The notes below the pieces were generated by a model. That model did no database searches, was not told the origin of the DNA, and saw only the letters and a program-made list of their open reading frames with translations. A stretch of 42,196 nt of DNA from an uncultured Acidobacteriota bacterium. GTDB taxonomy: Bacteria; Acidobacteriota; Vicinamibacteria; Marinacidobacterales; SMYC01. Location: positions 1 through 42,196 of the forward strand of contig CAMYKY010000037.1 in NCBI GenBank assembly GCA_947259165.1, in the 5' to 3' direction. This document shows, piece by piece, positions 1-8,269 of this stretch; position 1 is the stretch's first letter; each line of letters opens with the position of its first letter. The position numbers were made by a program, and so were the translations under genes.

Positions 1-351
1 GTCCAACGAGACATCCTCCGCGATCTCTTCCGCGACGCGCCCGGCGCCGCGAATGACGAGGCCCAAGACGAGGATCCAAGCGAGGATGACGATCTCCGCG
101 GCGGTGACGTAGGAGCGCTCGGGATGCCGGAAGCGTTCCAAGATTTTGAAGGCGCCCCAAGCGATGAACAGCAGCGGCCAATACGCTCCATACAACACCA
201 GGGCCTGCATCCCGACTCGGAACGAGGAAATGCCCATGAAGCTCAGAATATTGTTGGTCAAAAAGAGCGAGCCAATCGAGATGAGCAAGACGCCCGAAAT
301 TACGGCACATCCGCTTCGGGCGCTTCTGGAAGGAGCCGGAGCGTCAGTCAT
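1..351 (-). CDS. DUF5668 (LiaI/LiaF-like) membrane protein, partial at window edge
   Basis: An open frame of 117 codons runs from an ATG at 351 to the first base of the window without a stop, so the C-terminus is missing. Two hydrophobic stretches are visible, at about residues 14-36 (G-V-L-L-I-S-I-G-S-L-F-L-T-N-N) and 50-70, the second carrying Y-W-P-L-L-F-I-A-W-G. This glycine, asparagine and WPLL pattern is typical of the LiaI/LiaF-like transmembrane region (DUF5668). A third hydrophobic stretch starts near residue 84. The start overlaps the stop of the upstream gene by eight bases, so the two are translationally coupled. It is the fourth gene of an ECF sigma/anti-sigma operon. Its function is unknown; related proteins accompany envelope-stress regulators. 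Confidence 0.75.
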   Translation of the reverse strand, partial: MTDAPAPSRSARSGCAVISGVLLISIGSLFLTNNILSFMGISSFRVGMQALVLYGAYWPLLFIAWGAFKILERFRHPERSYVTAAEIVILAWILVLGLVIRGAGRVAEEIAEDVSLD

Positions 352-841
352 TGCTGTTGGAATCGATCCCTGGATCGCTCGGCGTCGACGAAGACTGCTC
401 GGCCGTCGAGGCGACGCTGAGCCCTCTGGGCTTCTTCAGAATGTAAATGCCCAACGCGATGATCGCGATCGGCCACAGATCCTCGATCCAATCGATATCG
501 AACAGCCCGTAGTTGTCGACCATCAAAACAACACCGATGGCAACGAGCGCCCATCCCCACCAGCTTTCGAAGGCAAAACCCTCAGACGGGTCAGGCAGTT
601 GCTGGCCGGTCTCTATCAGATGGTTGAGCTCGACCGCGCTTCGATGTGCGTCAATCATCGAAAAGATCCAGAGAAACGGGATGAGGATCCCCATGAAGGC
701 ACCGGGGCCCTCGGCGGCGAGGTATATGGCACTTGCAACAGACACGATCAGCAACAGGCCCTTGGCGGGTTGACCGATGTACACGTGCCCGATGCCTGGG
801 ATCAGCGAGAGCCAGAAAGCGGCGGCTGGGGAGCGTTTCAT
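344..841 (-). CDS. DUF5668-family membrane protein (165 aa)
   Basis: The N-terminal third (residues 8-45, F-W-L-S-L-I-P-G-I-G-H-V-Y-I-G) has the proline/glycine-rich hairpin look of TM2-type small membrane domains. The C-terminal part (residues 93-138) has the W-W-G-W-A-L-V-A-I-G and L-W-P-I-A-I-I-A-L-G-I-Y pattern of the LiaI/LiaF-like membrane region. About four membrane segments are expected, followed by a short polar Ser-rich tail. Its ATG overlaps the anti-sigma stop as ATGA, so it belongs to the same operon. It may be a membrane partner or target of the sigma system, but that is inference from position. Confidence 0.75.
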   Translation of the reverse strand: MKRSPAAAFWLSLIPGIGHVYIGQPAKGLLLIVSVASAIYLAAEGPGAFMGILIPFLWIFSMIDAHRSAVELNHLIETGQQLPDPSEGFAFESWWGWALVAIGVVLMVDNYGLFDIDWIEDLWPIAIIALGIYILKKPRGLSVASTAEQSSSTPSDPGIDSNSND

Positions 842-1506
842 AGGGGACTCCTTGGAAAATGTTCCGAAGCGACGATGCTGGCTCGTTGGCGTGGGGGAGA
901 CGCTCGCTCCGGTTGGAGCTCTCGCGACTGTTCGCCGTCATCGTTTGACTCGCGACCCGACAGCTCGAGGTAGCGCAGCTGCTCGTTGATCCGGTCGAGA
1001 CGGTCCTCGAACGCGACTCCTACGGTGATGCGGAGCACGTTCAAATCGTCGATCCACCGCTGCGTTTGGTGGTAGGTGCGCACGCCAAAGCTATAGGCCT
1101 GATGCGCAGTGCGCGACGTCTTGCGAGATAGTTCCGAGGCGAGTTCGGGAGGGCGCCAAATGAGCAACAAGGCGATGACGGCGGCTACCGCGAGCCAGCT
1201 CGAGCTCGCAACGCGGCGTGGACGACTCACGACCGGCCGTGGTTTCTCGCGATATGTTCCCGACGGCCGTGGCGGCTCGATCCGAAGTGACTCTGCGGCG
1301 GCGCCGCAGAGCCGGTGCAACAGAGTCTCCGCGGGGGCTGGAATCGTCAGAGCGTGGAGCGTGTCCACGACCTCCTCAAACGCTGCATAGAGGCTCGTAC
1401 ATTCGTCGCAGGCATCGAGATGCGCTGCGAGCTCGCGGTCGAGCGGTGGCGCGAGAGAGCCATCGGCGTGGTCCGAAAACAGCTCTTCCGCGCGCCGACA
1501 GTTCAT
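838..1506 (-). CDS. Zinc-finger anti-sigma factor (222 aa)
   Basis: The N-terminus has a zf-HC2 type zinc-binding anti-sigma domain with H29, C33 and C36 in the order H-x3-C-x2-C, following the usual N-C-R-R-A-E-E-L-F opening. A single membrane segment lies at about residues 103-117, so the sigma-binding domain is cytoplasmic and a roughly 100-residue Arg- and Glu-rich C-terminal part lies beyond the membrane. The start at 1506 gives an ATGA overlap with the sigma-factor stop; an upstream in-frame start would add 14 residues without family resemblance. The protein is expected to sequester the sigma factor encoded immediately before it. Confidence 0.85.
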   Translation of the reverse strand: MNCRRAEELFSDHADGSLAPPLDRELAAHLDACDECTSLYAAFEEVVDTLHALTIPAPAETLLHRLCGAAAESLRIEPPRPSGTYREKPRPVVSRPRRVASSSWLAVAAVIALLLIWRPPELASELSRKTSRTAHQAYSFGVRTYHQTQRWIDDLNVLRITVGVAFEDRLDRINEQLRYLELSGRESNDDGEQSRELQPERASPPRQRASIVASEHFPRSPL

Positions 1507-2114
1507 GAGACGTCCCCCCTGGCGCCCTTGGCCTGCCCGTTGCTCCACGCCGTCTTGTTCCGTTTGAGTCGGCGCGCGAGCTCTATCCGTCCGCGATTGA
1601 TTCGAGATTTGACCGTTCCGAGGGGGACTTTGAGCGCGTCCGCCATCTCGTCGTAGGTCATTTCTTGAAGATCTCGCAAGATCACTGCCTGCCCCAGCTC
1701 GACGGGGAGCCTGTCGATGGCCTTACGGAGCCAGGTGGAAAGGTCTTTTTGCTGTAGAGAACGGTGCGGGTCCGTGGTTTCAGCAGGATCCCAGGTGAAT
1801 AAGACAGCATGGTCAAACTCCTCACCGTCCACAACGAGTGAGCGCTCACGTCGACGTCGACGGTAGTGATCGATGGCGTAGTTTCGCGCAACGCGTTGGA
1901 TCCATGCCTGAAGGCTTCCCGAACTATCGAAATTCCCGAGTGCGGAGAGTAAGTGCAGAAAAATCTCCTGCGTGAGCTCCTCTGCCTCGTCCGATCGTCC
2001 GGTGAACTGGTAGGCAACATGCCAAATCCTCCGCTGGTATCGCTCCACGAGCGTCACCCAAGCACTCTCATCACCGCTCCGGCAGCGGCGCGCGAGCTCG
2101 CCATCCGTTAGCAA
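1503..2114 (-). CDS. ECF-type RNA polymerase sigma factor (203 aa)
   Basis: Region 2 lies at about residues 20-90 (F-T-G-R-S-D-E-A-E-E-L-T-Q-E-I-F, then I-Q-R-V-A-R-N-Y-A-I-D-H-Y-R-R). Region 4 is near residues 125-185 (R-L-P-V-E-L-G-Q-A-V-I-L-R-D, then the helix-turn-helix Y-D-E-M-A-D-A-L-K-V-P-L-G-T-V-K-S-R). The length is normal for the ECF group. The start is a TTG preceded by GGAG ten bases upstream; no in-frame ATG is nearby. It heads the leftward operon with its own anti-sigma factor. The likely role is a membrane-triggered stress or envelope regulon. Confidence 0.92.
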   Translation of the reverse strand: MLTDGELARRCRSGDESAWVTLVERYQRRIWHVAYQFTGRSDEAEELTQEIFLHLLSALGNFDSSGSLQAWIQRVARNYAIDHYRRRRRERSLVVDGEEFDHAVLFTWDPAETTDPHRSLQQKDLSTWLRKAIDRLPVELGQAVILRDLQEMTYDEMADALKVPLGTVKSRINRGRIELARRLKRNKTAWSNGQAKGARGDVS

Positions 2115-2151
2115 ATCGCCTGGTCTCCGCTGTTTGTCGAACTCACACCCC

Positions 2152-2179
2152 GAAACGAGCTTGAGTCCTGGAATGTTCC
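2152..2179 (-). promoter_or_regulatory. Candidate autoregulated ECF promoter
   Basis: On the minus strand GGAAC (2179-2175) is followed after 17 bases by CGTTTC (2157-2152), close to the GGAAC...CGT pattern that many ECF sigma factors recognise. It sits about 40 bases before the sigma-factor start, as expected for autoregulation. Only two short elements support it. Confidence 0.45.
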
Positions 2180-2249
2180 ACGGATGTTACGGTCGTTTCT
2201 TGAGCCTGCGATGCACATTAGGCGATCTCTTCTAAATTCTTGCGACAAC

Positions 2250-2279
2250 TTGACTTTCGGCGACTATTCTAGTTAGTAT
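2250..2279 (+). promoter_or_regulatory. Candidate housekeeping promoter for the 2324 operon
   Basis: TTGACT at 2250-2255 and TAGTAT at 2274-2279 are 18 bases apart and end about 45 bases before the GTG start of the flippase-like gene. They drive rightward, back to back with the ECF promoter. Confidence 0.45.
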
Positions 2280-2323
2280 TTTGCCGGATGTCCCCGTAAG
2301 TCCAAGCTTCCATACAAAAAAGA

Positions 2324-3370
2324 GTGTCCAACCGACCGAAGCTCTCCTCTGCGAGGACGCAGACCGTCCTGGGTGTCGCCATCGCGGCGGTGCTCTTGTG
2401 GTTGTTCTTCCGGGGCGCCGATCTGGATTCGATCTGGCAAAGTGTGGCCAGCGCGAGTCCCTCCCTCCTTCTTGCTGCGGCGGTGATGACGCTGGTGACC
2501 AACTTTTGGCGAGCGCTGCGGTGGCAGGTGTTGCTGACGCCGCTTGGCCATGCTGGGCTCTGGAATTGCTTCGCGACCACGATCATCGGGTTCATGGTTA
2601 ACTTTCTCGTACCTCCTGGCCGATTGGGTGAGATCGCGCGCCCGTACTTGCTGGCTCGGAGAGAGGGTTTCGCCGCGTCGAGTGCGTTCGCGACCATCTT
2701 TCTCGAACGGATCCTCGATTTGGTCTCGGTCGTGATGCTGATTGGCGCTTGGCTCTTGGTTGCCGAGCCGCCGTCTTCGAGCGCAGATGTGATGCTGGGA
2801 TTGAGAACGGGCGGGGTCGTCGGGTTCGTCGGCGCCGCGGCGGCGCTGTCGGTGATGTTCGTCTTCGCGCGGGACCCGGAAAAGGCGAAATACTGGTCGG
2901 GGCGGATCTTTCGTATACTGCCCGCGAAGCTCGAGGCGAAGTTGACGCGGTTCGCGGAGACCTTCACCGCCGGCCTCGCGGTGCTTGTCGACGCGACGAG
3001 CTTCTTGAAAGCCTTGATGATGTCGTTCGGTGTTTGGCTCAGTATCGCGGCGGCGTTTTGGATCGGTGCCCGCGCTCTGGGCGTCGAGTTTCCGTTCGGG
3101 GACACGTTTCTCGTGATCGGGTTTCTCACCGTGGGCGTAGCCGTGCCGACGCCAGGCGCCGTGGGCGGATACCACTATATGTGCGCCCTGGCGTTGACGA
3201 AACTGTTCGGTGTGGATCCGGGGGTGGCTGGCGCGGTGGCGCTCGTTAACCACGCGATTGCGTATCTACCGGTCACCGCGGTGGGGATTTTCGTGTTTCC
3301 GAGTTTTGGTGGAAGCTTTCGCCAGCTGAAAAACATTTCCAGAGAAGACGATGAGGAGAAGCGAGCGTGA
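2324..3370 (+). CDS. Flippase-like (LPG synthase TM / UPF0104) membrane protein
   Basis: The 348-residue protein is almost entirely hydrophobic, with about eight membrane segments. It has the family signatures N-F-L-V-P-P-G-R-L-G-E-I-A-R-P near residues 92-106, F-L-E-R-I-L-D-L near 125-132, and P-T-P-G-A-V-G-G-Y in the C-terminal third. These mark the lysylphosphatidylglycerol-synthase transmembrane or flippase-like family, which lacks the aminoacyltransferase domain here. Such proteins are thought to act in lipid or lipid-linked intermediate transport; the substrate cannot be read from sequence. Translation starts at GTG with only a weak AAGAG-like ribosome site. The stop overlaps the nrdR start. 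Confidence 0.85.
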   Translation: MSNRPKLSSARTQTVLGVAIAAVLLWLFFRGADLDSIWQSVASASPSLLLAAAVMTLVTNFWRALRWQVLLTPLGHAGLWNCFATTIIGFMVNFLVPPGRLGEIARPYLLARREGFAASSAFATIFLERILDLVSVVMLIGAWLLVAEPPSSSADVMLGLRTGGVVGFVGAAAALSVMFVFARDPEKAKYWSGRIFRILPAKLEAKLTRFAETFTAGLAVLVDATSFLKALMMSFGVWLSIAAAFWIGARALGVEFPFGDTFLVIGFLTVGVAVPTPGAVGGYHYMCALALTKLFGVDPGVAGAVALVNHAIAYLPVTAVGIFVFPSFGGSFRQLKNISREDDEEKRA

Positions 3371-3834
3371 AGTGTCCCTTTTGTGGTCATTCGGCAGACA
3401 AGGTCGTAGACTCGAGAGAGAGCAAGGAGGGGGAGGCGATTCGCCGCCGCCGACAGTGTTTGAAGTGCGGGCGTCGCTTTACGAGCTACGAGCGCATCGA
3501 CCGTATCGACTACCGCGTCGTCAAAAAGGACGGTTCGCGCGAGCGTTTCGACCGCGAGAAGTTGATGAACGGCCTTCTCAAAGCGTGCGAAAAACGAGCG
3601 GTACCCTTGACGAGGCTCGAGACCATCGTCGATAAGATCGAACAACGGCTCCACGACACATCGGACAAAGAGGTCTCGACGACGGAGGTTGGCGAGCAGG
3701 TGATGTCTGAGCTCAAAGCGATGGACCAGGTGGCGTACGTACGCTTTGCGTCCGTATACCGTGAATTCAAGGACGCTAACGAGTTCGTCGAGACGATTCG
3801 CTCTTTGTTGGGACGACACGACGCGGCCGAATGA
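3367..3834 (+). CDS. nrdR: Transcriptional repressor NrdR
   Basis: The 155-residue protein starts with a zinc ribbon (C3, C6, C31, C34; M-K-C-P-F-C-G and C-L-K-C-G-R-R-F), followed by an ATP-cone domain from about residue 46 to 136, with V-K-K-D-G-S-R-E-R-F-D-R-E-K at its start. This is the standard NrdR layout: a nucleotide-sensing repressor of ribonucleotide reductase genes that binds NrdR boxes. No nrd gene is in the window, so its targets lie elsewhere. The GTG start overlaps the previous stop (GTGA) and its own stop overlaps the next ATG (ATGA). Confidence 0.96.
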   Translation: MKCPFCGHSADKVVDSRESKEGEAIRRRRQCLKCGRRFTSYERIDRIDYRVVKKDGSRERFDREKLMNGLLKACEKRAVPLTRLETIVDKIEQRLHDTSDKEVSTTEVGEQVMSELKAMDQVAYVRFASVYREFKDANEFVETIRSLLGRHDAAE

Positions 3835-4385
3835 CACGTCTGTTGTCTCGGATGCTGGCGGTGCTCGTCATGGGGGTGTGCGACTTCGCGGTTTCGGCGG
3901 AGAGCCCAGCGGCGGAAATCGTCGACCTCGTTCCCGTGATTCGGGACGAAGGGATAAGCGTCAGTTTTCGGGTCGAAGACGCGTTTAGCGAGGACATCGT
4001 CCGGGCGATCGATACCGGGCTCGAAGTGAGCTTTCGCTACAATGTAGAGTTGAAGCGGGCCCGATCGGGCTGGCTCGATGAGAGGGCTGCGGCCCGACAG
4101 ATTCGCACTGCGGTCACCTACGACAATTTGACGCGGCGCTACTCTCTCACCCGAGAGATCGATGGAGAGATCGATTCGACCGAGATTGTGGCCAACGCGG
4201 ACGGGATGAGGCGCTTCATGACGGAGTTCGAATCGCTGTTGCTGTTCGATGTGTCGCTCATGAGGCCCAACGAGGAGTACTATTTGAGGGTGAATGGAGT
4301 GATGGAGGATCGCAACCTGCTCCTGCTCATCCCCTGGAATGTCGCCGCCGATTGGCGCGAGGCTCATTTTACGTACATGCCGTGA
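3831..4385 (+). CDS. Secreted DUF4390 protein
   Basis: The 184-residue product has a likely signal peptide at residues 1-23 (hydrophobic core L-A-V-L-V-M-G-V, cleavage near V-S-A-E). The mature part is a beta-rich domain with F-R-Y-N-V-E-L and Y-D-N-L-T-R-R-Y-S-L, as in DUF4390. This family is typically encoded just upstream of an NtrY-like sensor kinase, exactly the arrangement here, which suggests an exported partner of that kinase. The precise function is unknown. The ATG overlaps the nrdR stop. Confidence 0.8.
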   Translation: MTRLLSRMLAVLVMGVCDFAVSAESPAAEIVDLVPVIRDEGISVSFRVEDAFSEDIVRAIDTGLEVSFRYNVELKRARSGWLDERAAARQIRTAVTYDNLTRRYSLTREIDGEIDSTEIVANADGMRRFMTEFESLLLFDVSLMRPNEEYYLRVNGVMEDRNLLLLIPWNVAADWREAHFTYMP

Positions 4386-4395
4386 GTTTTTCTTC

Positions 4396-6548
4396 ATGAG
4401 CGATAAAGGGACCGTGTCCTCGAAAAGGGAGATCCGAGACAATCTCCGCCTCGTCGCGGTAACGGTTCTGCTCCTGCTGGGTGTCACCCTGGTGAGCACC
4501 TATCTCATCGGCAAGGCAGAGTCGTTCAAGCCCGACTACATCGCGCGAGCTTTTCTCTTCGGCTTCACTCTGGTGATTTGGGCGCTGCTGCTCGTGCTCG
4601 CTTTCGTCCTCGGCCGGAATCTCATCAAACTTTTTCTCGAGAGAAAACGCTCCGCGCGCGGAGCCAATTTCAAAACCAAACTCGTTATCATCTTTATGGG
4701 CTTTGCACTCGTGCCGTCGGCCTTGATCGTTCTCGTGGGGAGCCGACTCATTTCGACCTCGGTGGACCGCTGGTTCTCGCACCCGGTGGAAGAAGTCCTC
4801 GTCGGCTCCCAGGGTGTGGTCGAGCACTACTTTCAGGAAAAACACGATAGCGCAACCTATTACGCGCGCAGCTTGTCGCGCGAGATCGGGGAGTCGCGGC
4901 TTCTGACTCCCGAGCGGCTCTCCCGTTTGAGCCGAACGATGAACGATCGGCTCACCCGGTATCGATTGGATATGGTGACCGTTCTTTCTGCGGACGGACC
5001 GCTATGGACTTCTGCGCGACCGGGGCTGCCTCAATACAACCCCGACTCCACCATCCGTCTCGCCGAGACCGGTCTGCGGGGCGAGGAAACGCTGCATCAA
5101 GATTCGCTCGGCGAAGGCGCTCTCGTTCAGTACGTTTCTCCCGTCTACTCGCCGGGGACGCTTGACGTCGAAGGAGCGGTCGTCGTTTCGTATTTCGTGC
5201 CCAAGGACCTGGCAACGATTCTCGATGACGTGAACCGGCAGGCCAACGCCTACCAGCAAGCCGAAGCCCAGAAGGAGCCCATTCAAGACCTCTATCTGTC
5301 CTTTTTCGTGATGGTTTCGTTGTTGTTGCTGCTGTCGTCTACGTGGATGGGACTCTATCTAGCCAAGCGCATTACCGGCCCCATCGGTCAGCTCGTCGAG
5401 GCGACCGAGCGTATCATCGCCGGGGATCTAGACCACCCGGTAACCGGGGCAGCGGTCGATGACCTGAGCCTTCTAATGGAATCGTTCAATCGCATGACCA
5501 CCGAGGTCAAGGCGAGCCAGGACCGCCTCGAGTCGTCTCGACACGATCTCGAGATCAAGAATCTCGAGTTGGACAGGCGCCGCAGCTATATGGAAACGGT
5601 GCTCGAGAACATCACCACCGGGGTCATCTCGCTTGGCCGCGAAGGTTTTGTCACCCGTATCAACCAGGCGGCCCTGAAGATGCTGCAATTCGACGCCAGC
5701 CTGACCGGGCATCACTACCGTGAAGTGTTCCGCGACGGGGATCTCGCCGCCCTTCGGTTCTTGTTGGACGATATGGCTGGAATCGAAGGCCGTGCGCCCA
5801 TCGAAGAAGAGCTCGACGTTTCGGTTCAGGGACGCGAGCTGCATTTGTCCGTCTACATTACGGCGTTGAGCGGTGCCGACGGTATTCCATCAGGGCTTCT
5901 AGTGGTTCTAGACGATTTGACACAGTTGTTGCGTGCGCAAAAGGTTGCCGCATGGCGTGAGGTCGCACGACGACTGGCGCACGAGATCAAAAACCCGTTG
6001 ACGCCGATCCAGTTGTCCGCTCAACGCATCAAGAAGCATTTCCGTGAGCGTCTCCTGAGCGACAAGCGCTGGCTCCCTTGGTTCAAGGTGCTCTCGAGCT
6101 CTACGACGGGTTGTTCGACGGACTGGTCATTGACAAGCGGTTTGCACAGGGCCTCCCACGTGTCCTCGTCGATCCAGAGCTCATTCGTAGGGTCTTCATC
6201 AATATTATCGATAACGCGATCGAAGCGAACGGGGGGAAAGGCGAAATCGTCGTCGAGACGGGCTACGACCGAGATTCGGGTATGGCCCGCGTTGTTGTGG
6301 CCGACGATGGACCCGGAGTGGCGCCTGAAGAGCAGGATAAGCTCTTCAGGCCGTACTACTCGACCAAGCGCCGGGGCAGCGGCCTGGGGCTCGCGATCGT
6401 GAAGCGCATCGTCGCCGAACATCGAGGACGGGTGCGCGTCGAGAAGAATCATCCGCACGGGGCTCGATTCGTCATCGAGCTTCCCGTCGTGACCGGCGAC
6501 ACCGCGACCGGTGACCCCGCCGACAAACAAGTGACGAGCAGGTCGTAG
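4396..6548 (+). pseudogene. ntrY: NtrY-like sensor histidine kinase, internal deletion and frameshift
   Basis: Four membrane segments (about residues 14-35, 53-80, 96-117 and 305-325 from the ATG at 4396) enclose a periplasmic sensor region. HAMP (about 330-380), PAS (about 405-510) and the phosphoacceptor H-box A-H-E-I-K-N-P-L-T-P-I-Q-L-S follow. Just after F-R-E-R-L-L-S-D-K (near 6070) the sequence jumps: V-Q-G-A-L-E-L-Y-D-G and the complete ATPase domain (N-I-I-D-N-A-I-E-A-N, D-D-G-P-G-V, G-S-G-L-G-L-A-I-V) continue in another frame to 6548. Compared with NtrY relatives, roughly 35-45 residues of the second dimerisation helix and linker are missing. The original frame runs on as unrelated sequence to 6402. 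A functional kinase is therefore not expected unless the lesion is an assembly artefact. Confidence 0.85.
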
Positions 6549-6630
6549 TTGGTTGCGCTACTCGCCTTTTTGCTCCCAACTTCCCAATGCCAACGGATAC
6601 CTAGTAGCAGTTCACCAGCAGGCTGTCTAA

Positions 6631-6735
6631 AGCAAGGGGATATGGGAATGGACGCGATTCGATGTTTGGAGATGGTGGCGGGCCAGAGAGTATGTTCTGT
6701 CTCCATATCCCCTCCTATCCCCATATCTCCTTGCT
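6631..6735. repeat. Inverted repeat between ntrY and ntrX
   Basis: AGCAAGGGGATATGGG at 6631-6646 is nearly the reverse complement of the arm ending at 6735 (17 of 20 positions match over 6631-6650 and 6716-6735). A second copy of the CCATATCCCC word lies inside, at 6703-6712. The stretch 6549-6796 holds no credible gene; this roughly 105-base imperfect hairpin is its main content. Confidence 0.7.
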
Positions 6736-6796
6736 TTTCGGAACCTCGCATCCAGGCTCGACGTCAGAGTCCAGCTTCGGCGCTGGGCGAGAGCGT

Positions 6797-8080
6797 ATGA
6801 GTCGAGAGCGCATTCTTGTCGTTGATGACGAGGCCGGGGTTCGCTCGTCGCTAAGGGGCATCTTGGAGGACGAAGGCTATCGGGTCGACACAGATTCGAC
6901 GGCCGAGGCGGCCCTTACGCGTCTGGCAGCCGAACAATACGACCTCGTTCTTCTCGATGTGTGGCTACCGAAGATGGACGGGATGGAAGCTCTGGAGAGG
7001 ATGCGCGACGAGGAGCTCGACACGCCCGTCATCGTCATCTCGGGCCACGGAACGATCGAAAGCGCGGTGAAGGCGATCCAGCTCGGCGCTTACAATTTCG
7101 TGGAGAAACCGCTTTCGCTCGAAAAGACGCTGATCGCGGTTCACAACGCTTTGCGACAACGGAAGCTCGAGCAGGAAAACCGCGATCTTCGCGAACGGGT
7201 GGAATCGCGTCAGATTCTCATCGGAGAAAGCCCTGCGATGCTCGAGCTGAGAAAGCAAATTCGCGTGGCGGCCCCATCCAACGGGCGCGTGCTCATCTTC
7301 GGCGAGAACGGCACCGGCAAAGAGCTCGTGGCGAGATTGGTGCACACGCAATCGTTGCGCAGCAAAGGCGCGTTCGTGGAAGTCAATTGCGCGGCGATTC
7401 CCGAAGAGCTCATCGAAAGCGAGCTGTTTGGCCACGCGAAAGGAGCTTTTACCGGCGCGGTCTCCGACAAGAAGGGCAAGTTCTTGGCCGCCGACGGAGG
7501 GTCGCTCTTCCTCGTCGAGGTGGGCGATATGAGCCTAAAGACGCAGGCCAAGGTCTTGCGAGTGCTCCAGGAGCAAAAATTCGAACCGGTTGGAAGTACC
7601 CAGTAGATTGGAGTCGATTGCCTGGTTATCACCGCTACGAACAAAGAGCTCATCGAAGAGATCCGCGCTTGCAATTTTATCGAAGAGTTAGTGAAGCATT
7701 TCATCGAGGGCTTTTGTGGTGAGTACGGCAAGAAGCCGAAGGAAGTCAGTCCCTCGGCGCTCGAGCTTCTGATTGCTTATCAGTGGCCGGGCAATGTGCG
7801 CGAGCTCAAGAACGTGATCGAGCGGCTGGTGATTATGGTATCTAGAGATTCGATCGAGACCGACGATCTTCCGGTCGCTTTGACCACCAGGATTGATGAG
7901 GCGTCGCTCGAGCCTTTCAAGGACTATCCGAGTCTGTCCAGCGCGCGCGAGGCCTTCGAAACGCAGTTCATCGCTCGTAAACTCCGGGACACGAAAGGTA
8001 ACGTGACCAAAACTGCCGAAGCGCTGGGGATTGAGCGTTCGCATTTGTACCGGAAGATGAAGGCGCTGGGGATAAAGTAG
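6797..8080 (+). pseudogene. ntrX: NtrX-like sigma-54 response regulator with three lesions
   Basis: The receiver domain is intact (acidic pair D10-D11, phosphoacceptor D54 in [13 protein letters not shown] lysine). The AAA+ domain has Walker A (G-E-N-G-T-G-K-E) and the sigma-54 loop G-A-F-T-G-A. Walker B, however, reads L-F-L-V-E-V-G-D, with Val240 where the family has Asp. A TAG at 7604-7606 replaces the residue after V-G-S-T-Q. The frame then continues with I-T-A-T-N-K-E-L but jumps from A-C-N-F to E-E-L-V-K-H-F, losing about 25 residues that include the conserved Y-R-L-N and P-L-R-x-R segments. The Fis-type helix-turn-helix (T-K-G-N-V-T-K-T-A-E-A-L-G-I) is intact at the end. The 3' part stays in frame after the stop. 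Confidence 0.88.
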
Positions 8081-8091
8081 AGGGGGGTCCT

Positions 8092-8140
8092 GTTCAGCGT
8101 TCGGCTTTTTACCACGGAGGCACTGAGAACACGGAGGAAG
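8092..8140. repeat. CACGGAGG-type degenerate intergenic repeat
   Basis: GTTCAGCGTTCGGC is followed by ACCACGGAGGCACTGAG and AACACGGAGGAAG, a short-word repeat also found in other gaps of this window (10248, 18215, 21247). No coding potential is visible. Confidence 0.65.
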
Positions 8141-8269
8141 TAACATCGAAAAGTGAAGAACGCGGACGCGGTCCCGACGCGTGACACGCTACCATTGAGC
8201 GGGAAATGGAAGTATATTTCTTTGTGACGTCATAGGAGGCGGGCTCGAAGCCTGGGCCACATTAGCGAT

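Noticed and set aside
6060..6090. Programmed frameshift in ntrY
   Set aside because: The two frames do not abut in the family alignment; about 40 residues are missing, and there is no slippery sequence.
7604..7606. TAG in ntrX as a recoded codon or programmed readthrough
   Set aside because: The same gene also lacks a conserved block and its Walker B aspartate, so decay explains it better; no recoding signal is seen.
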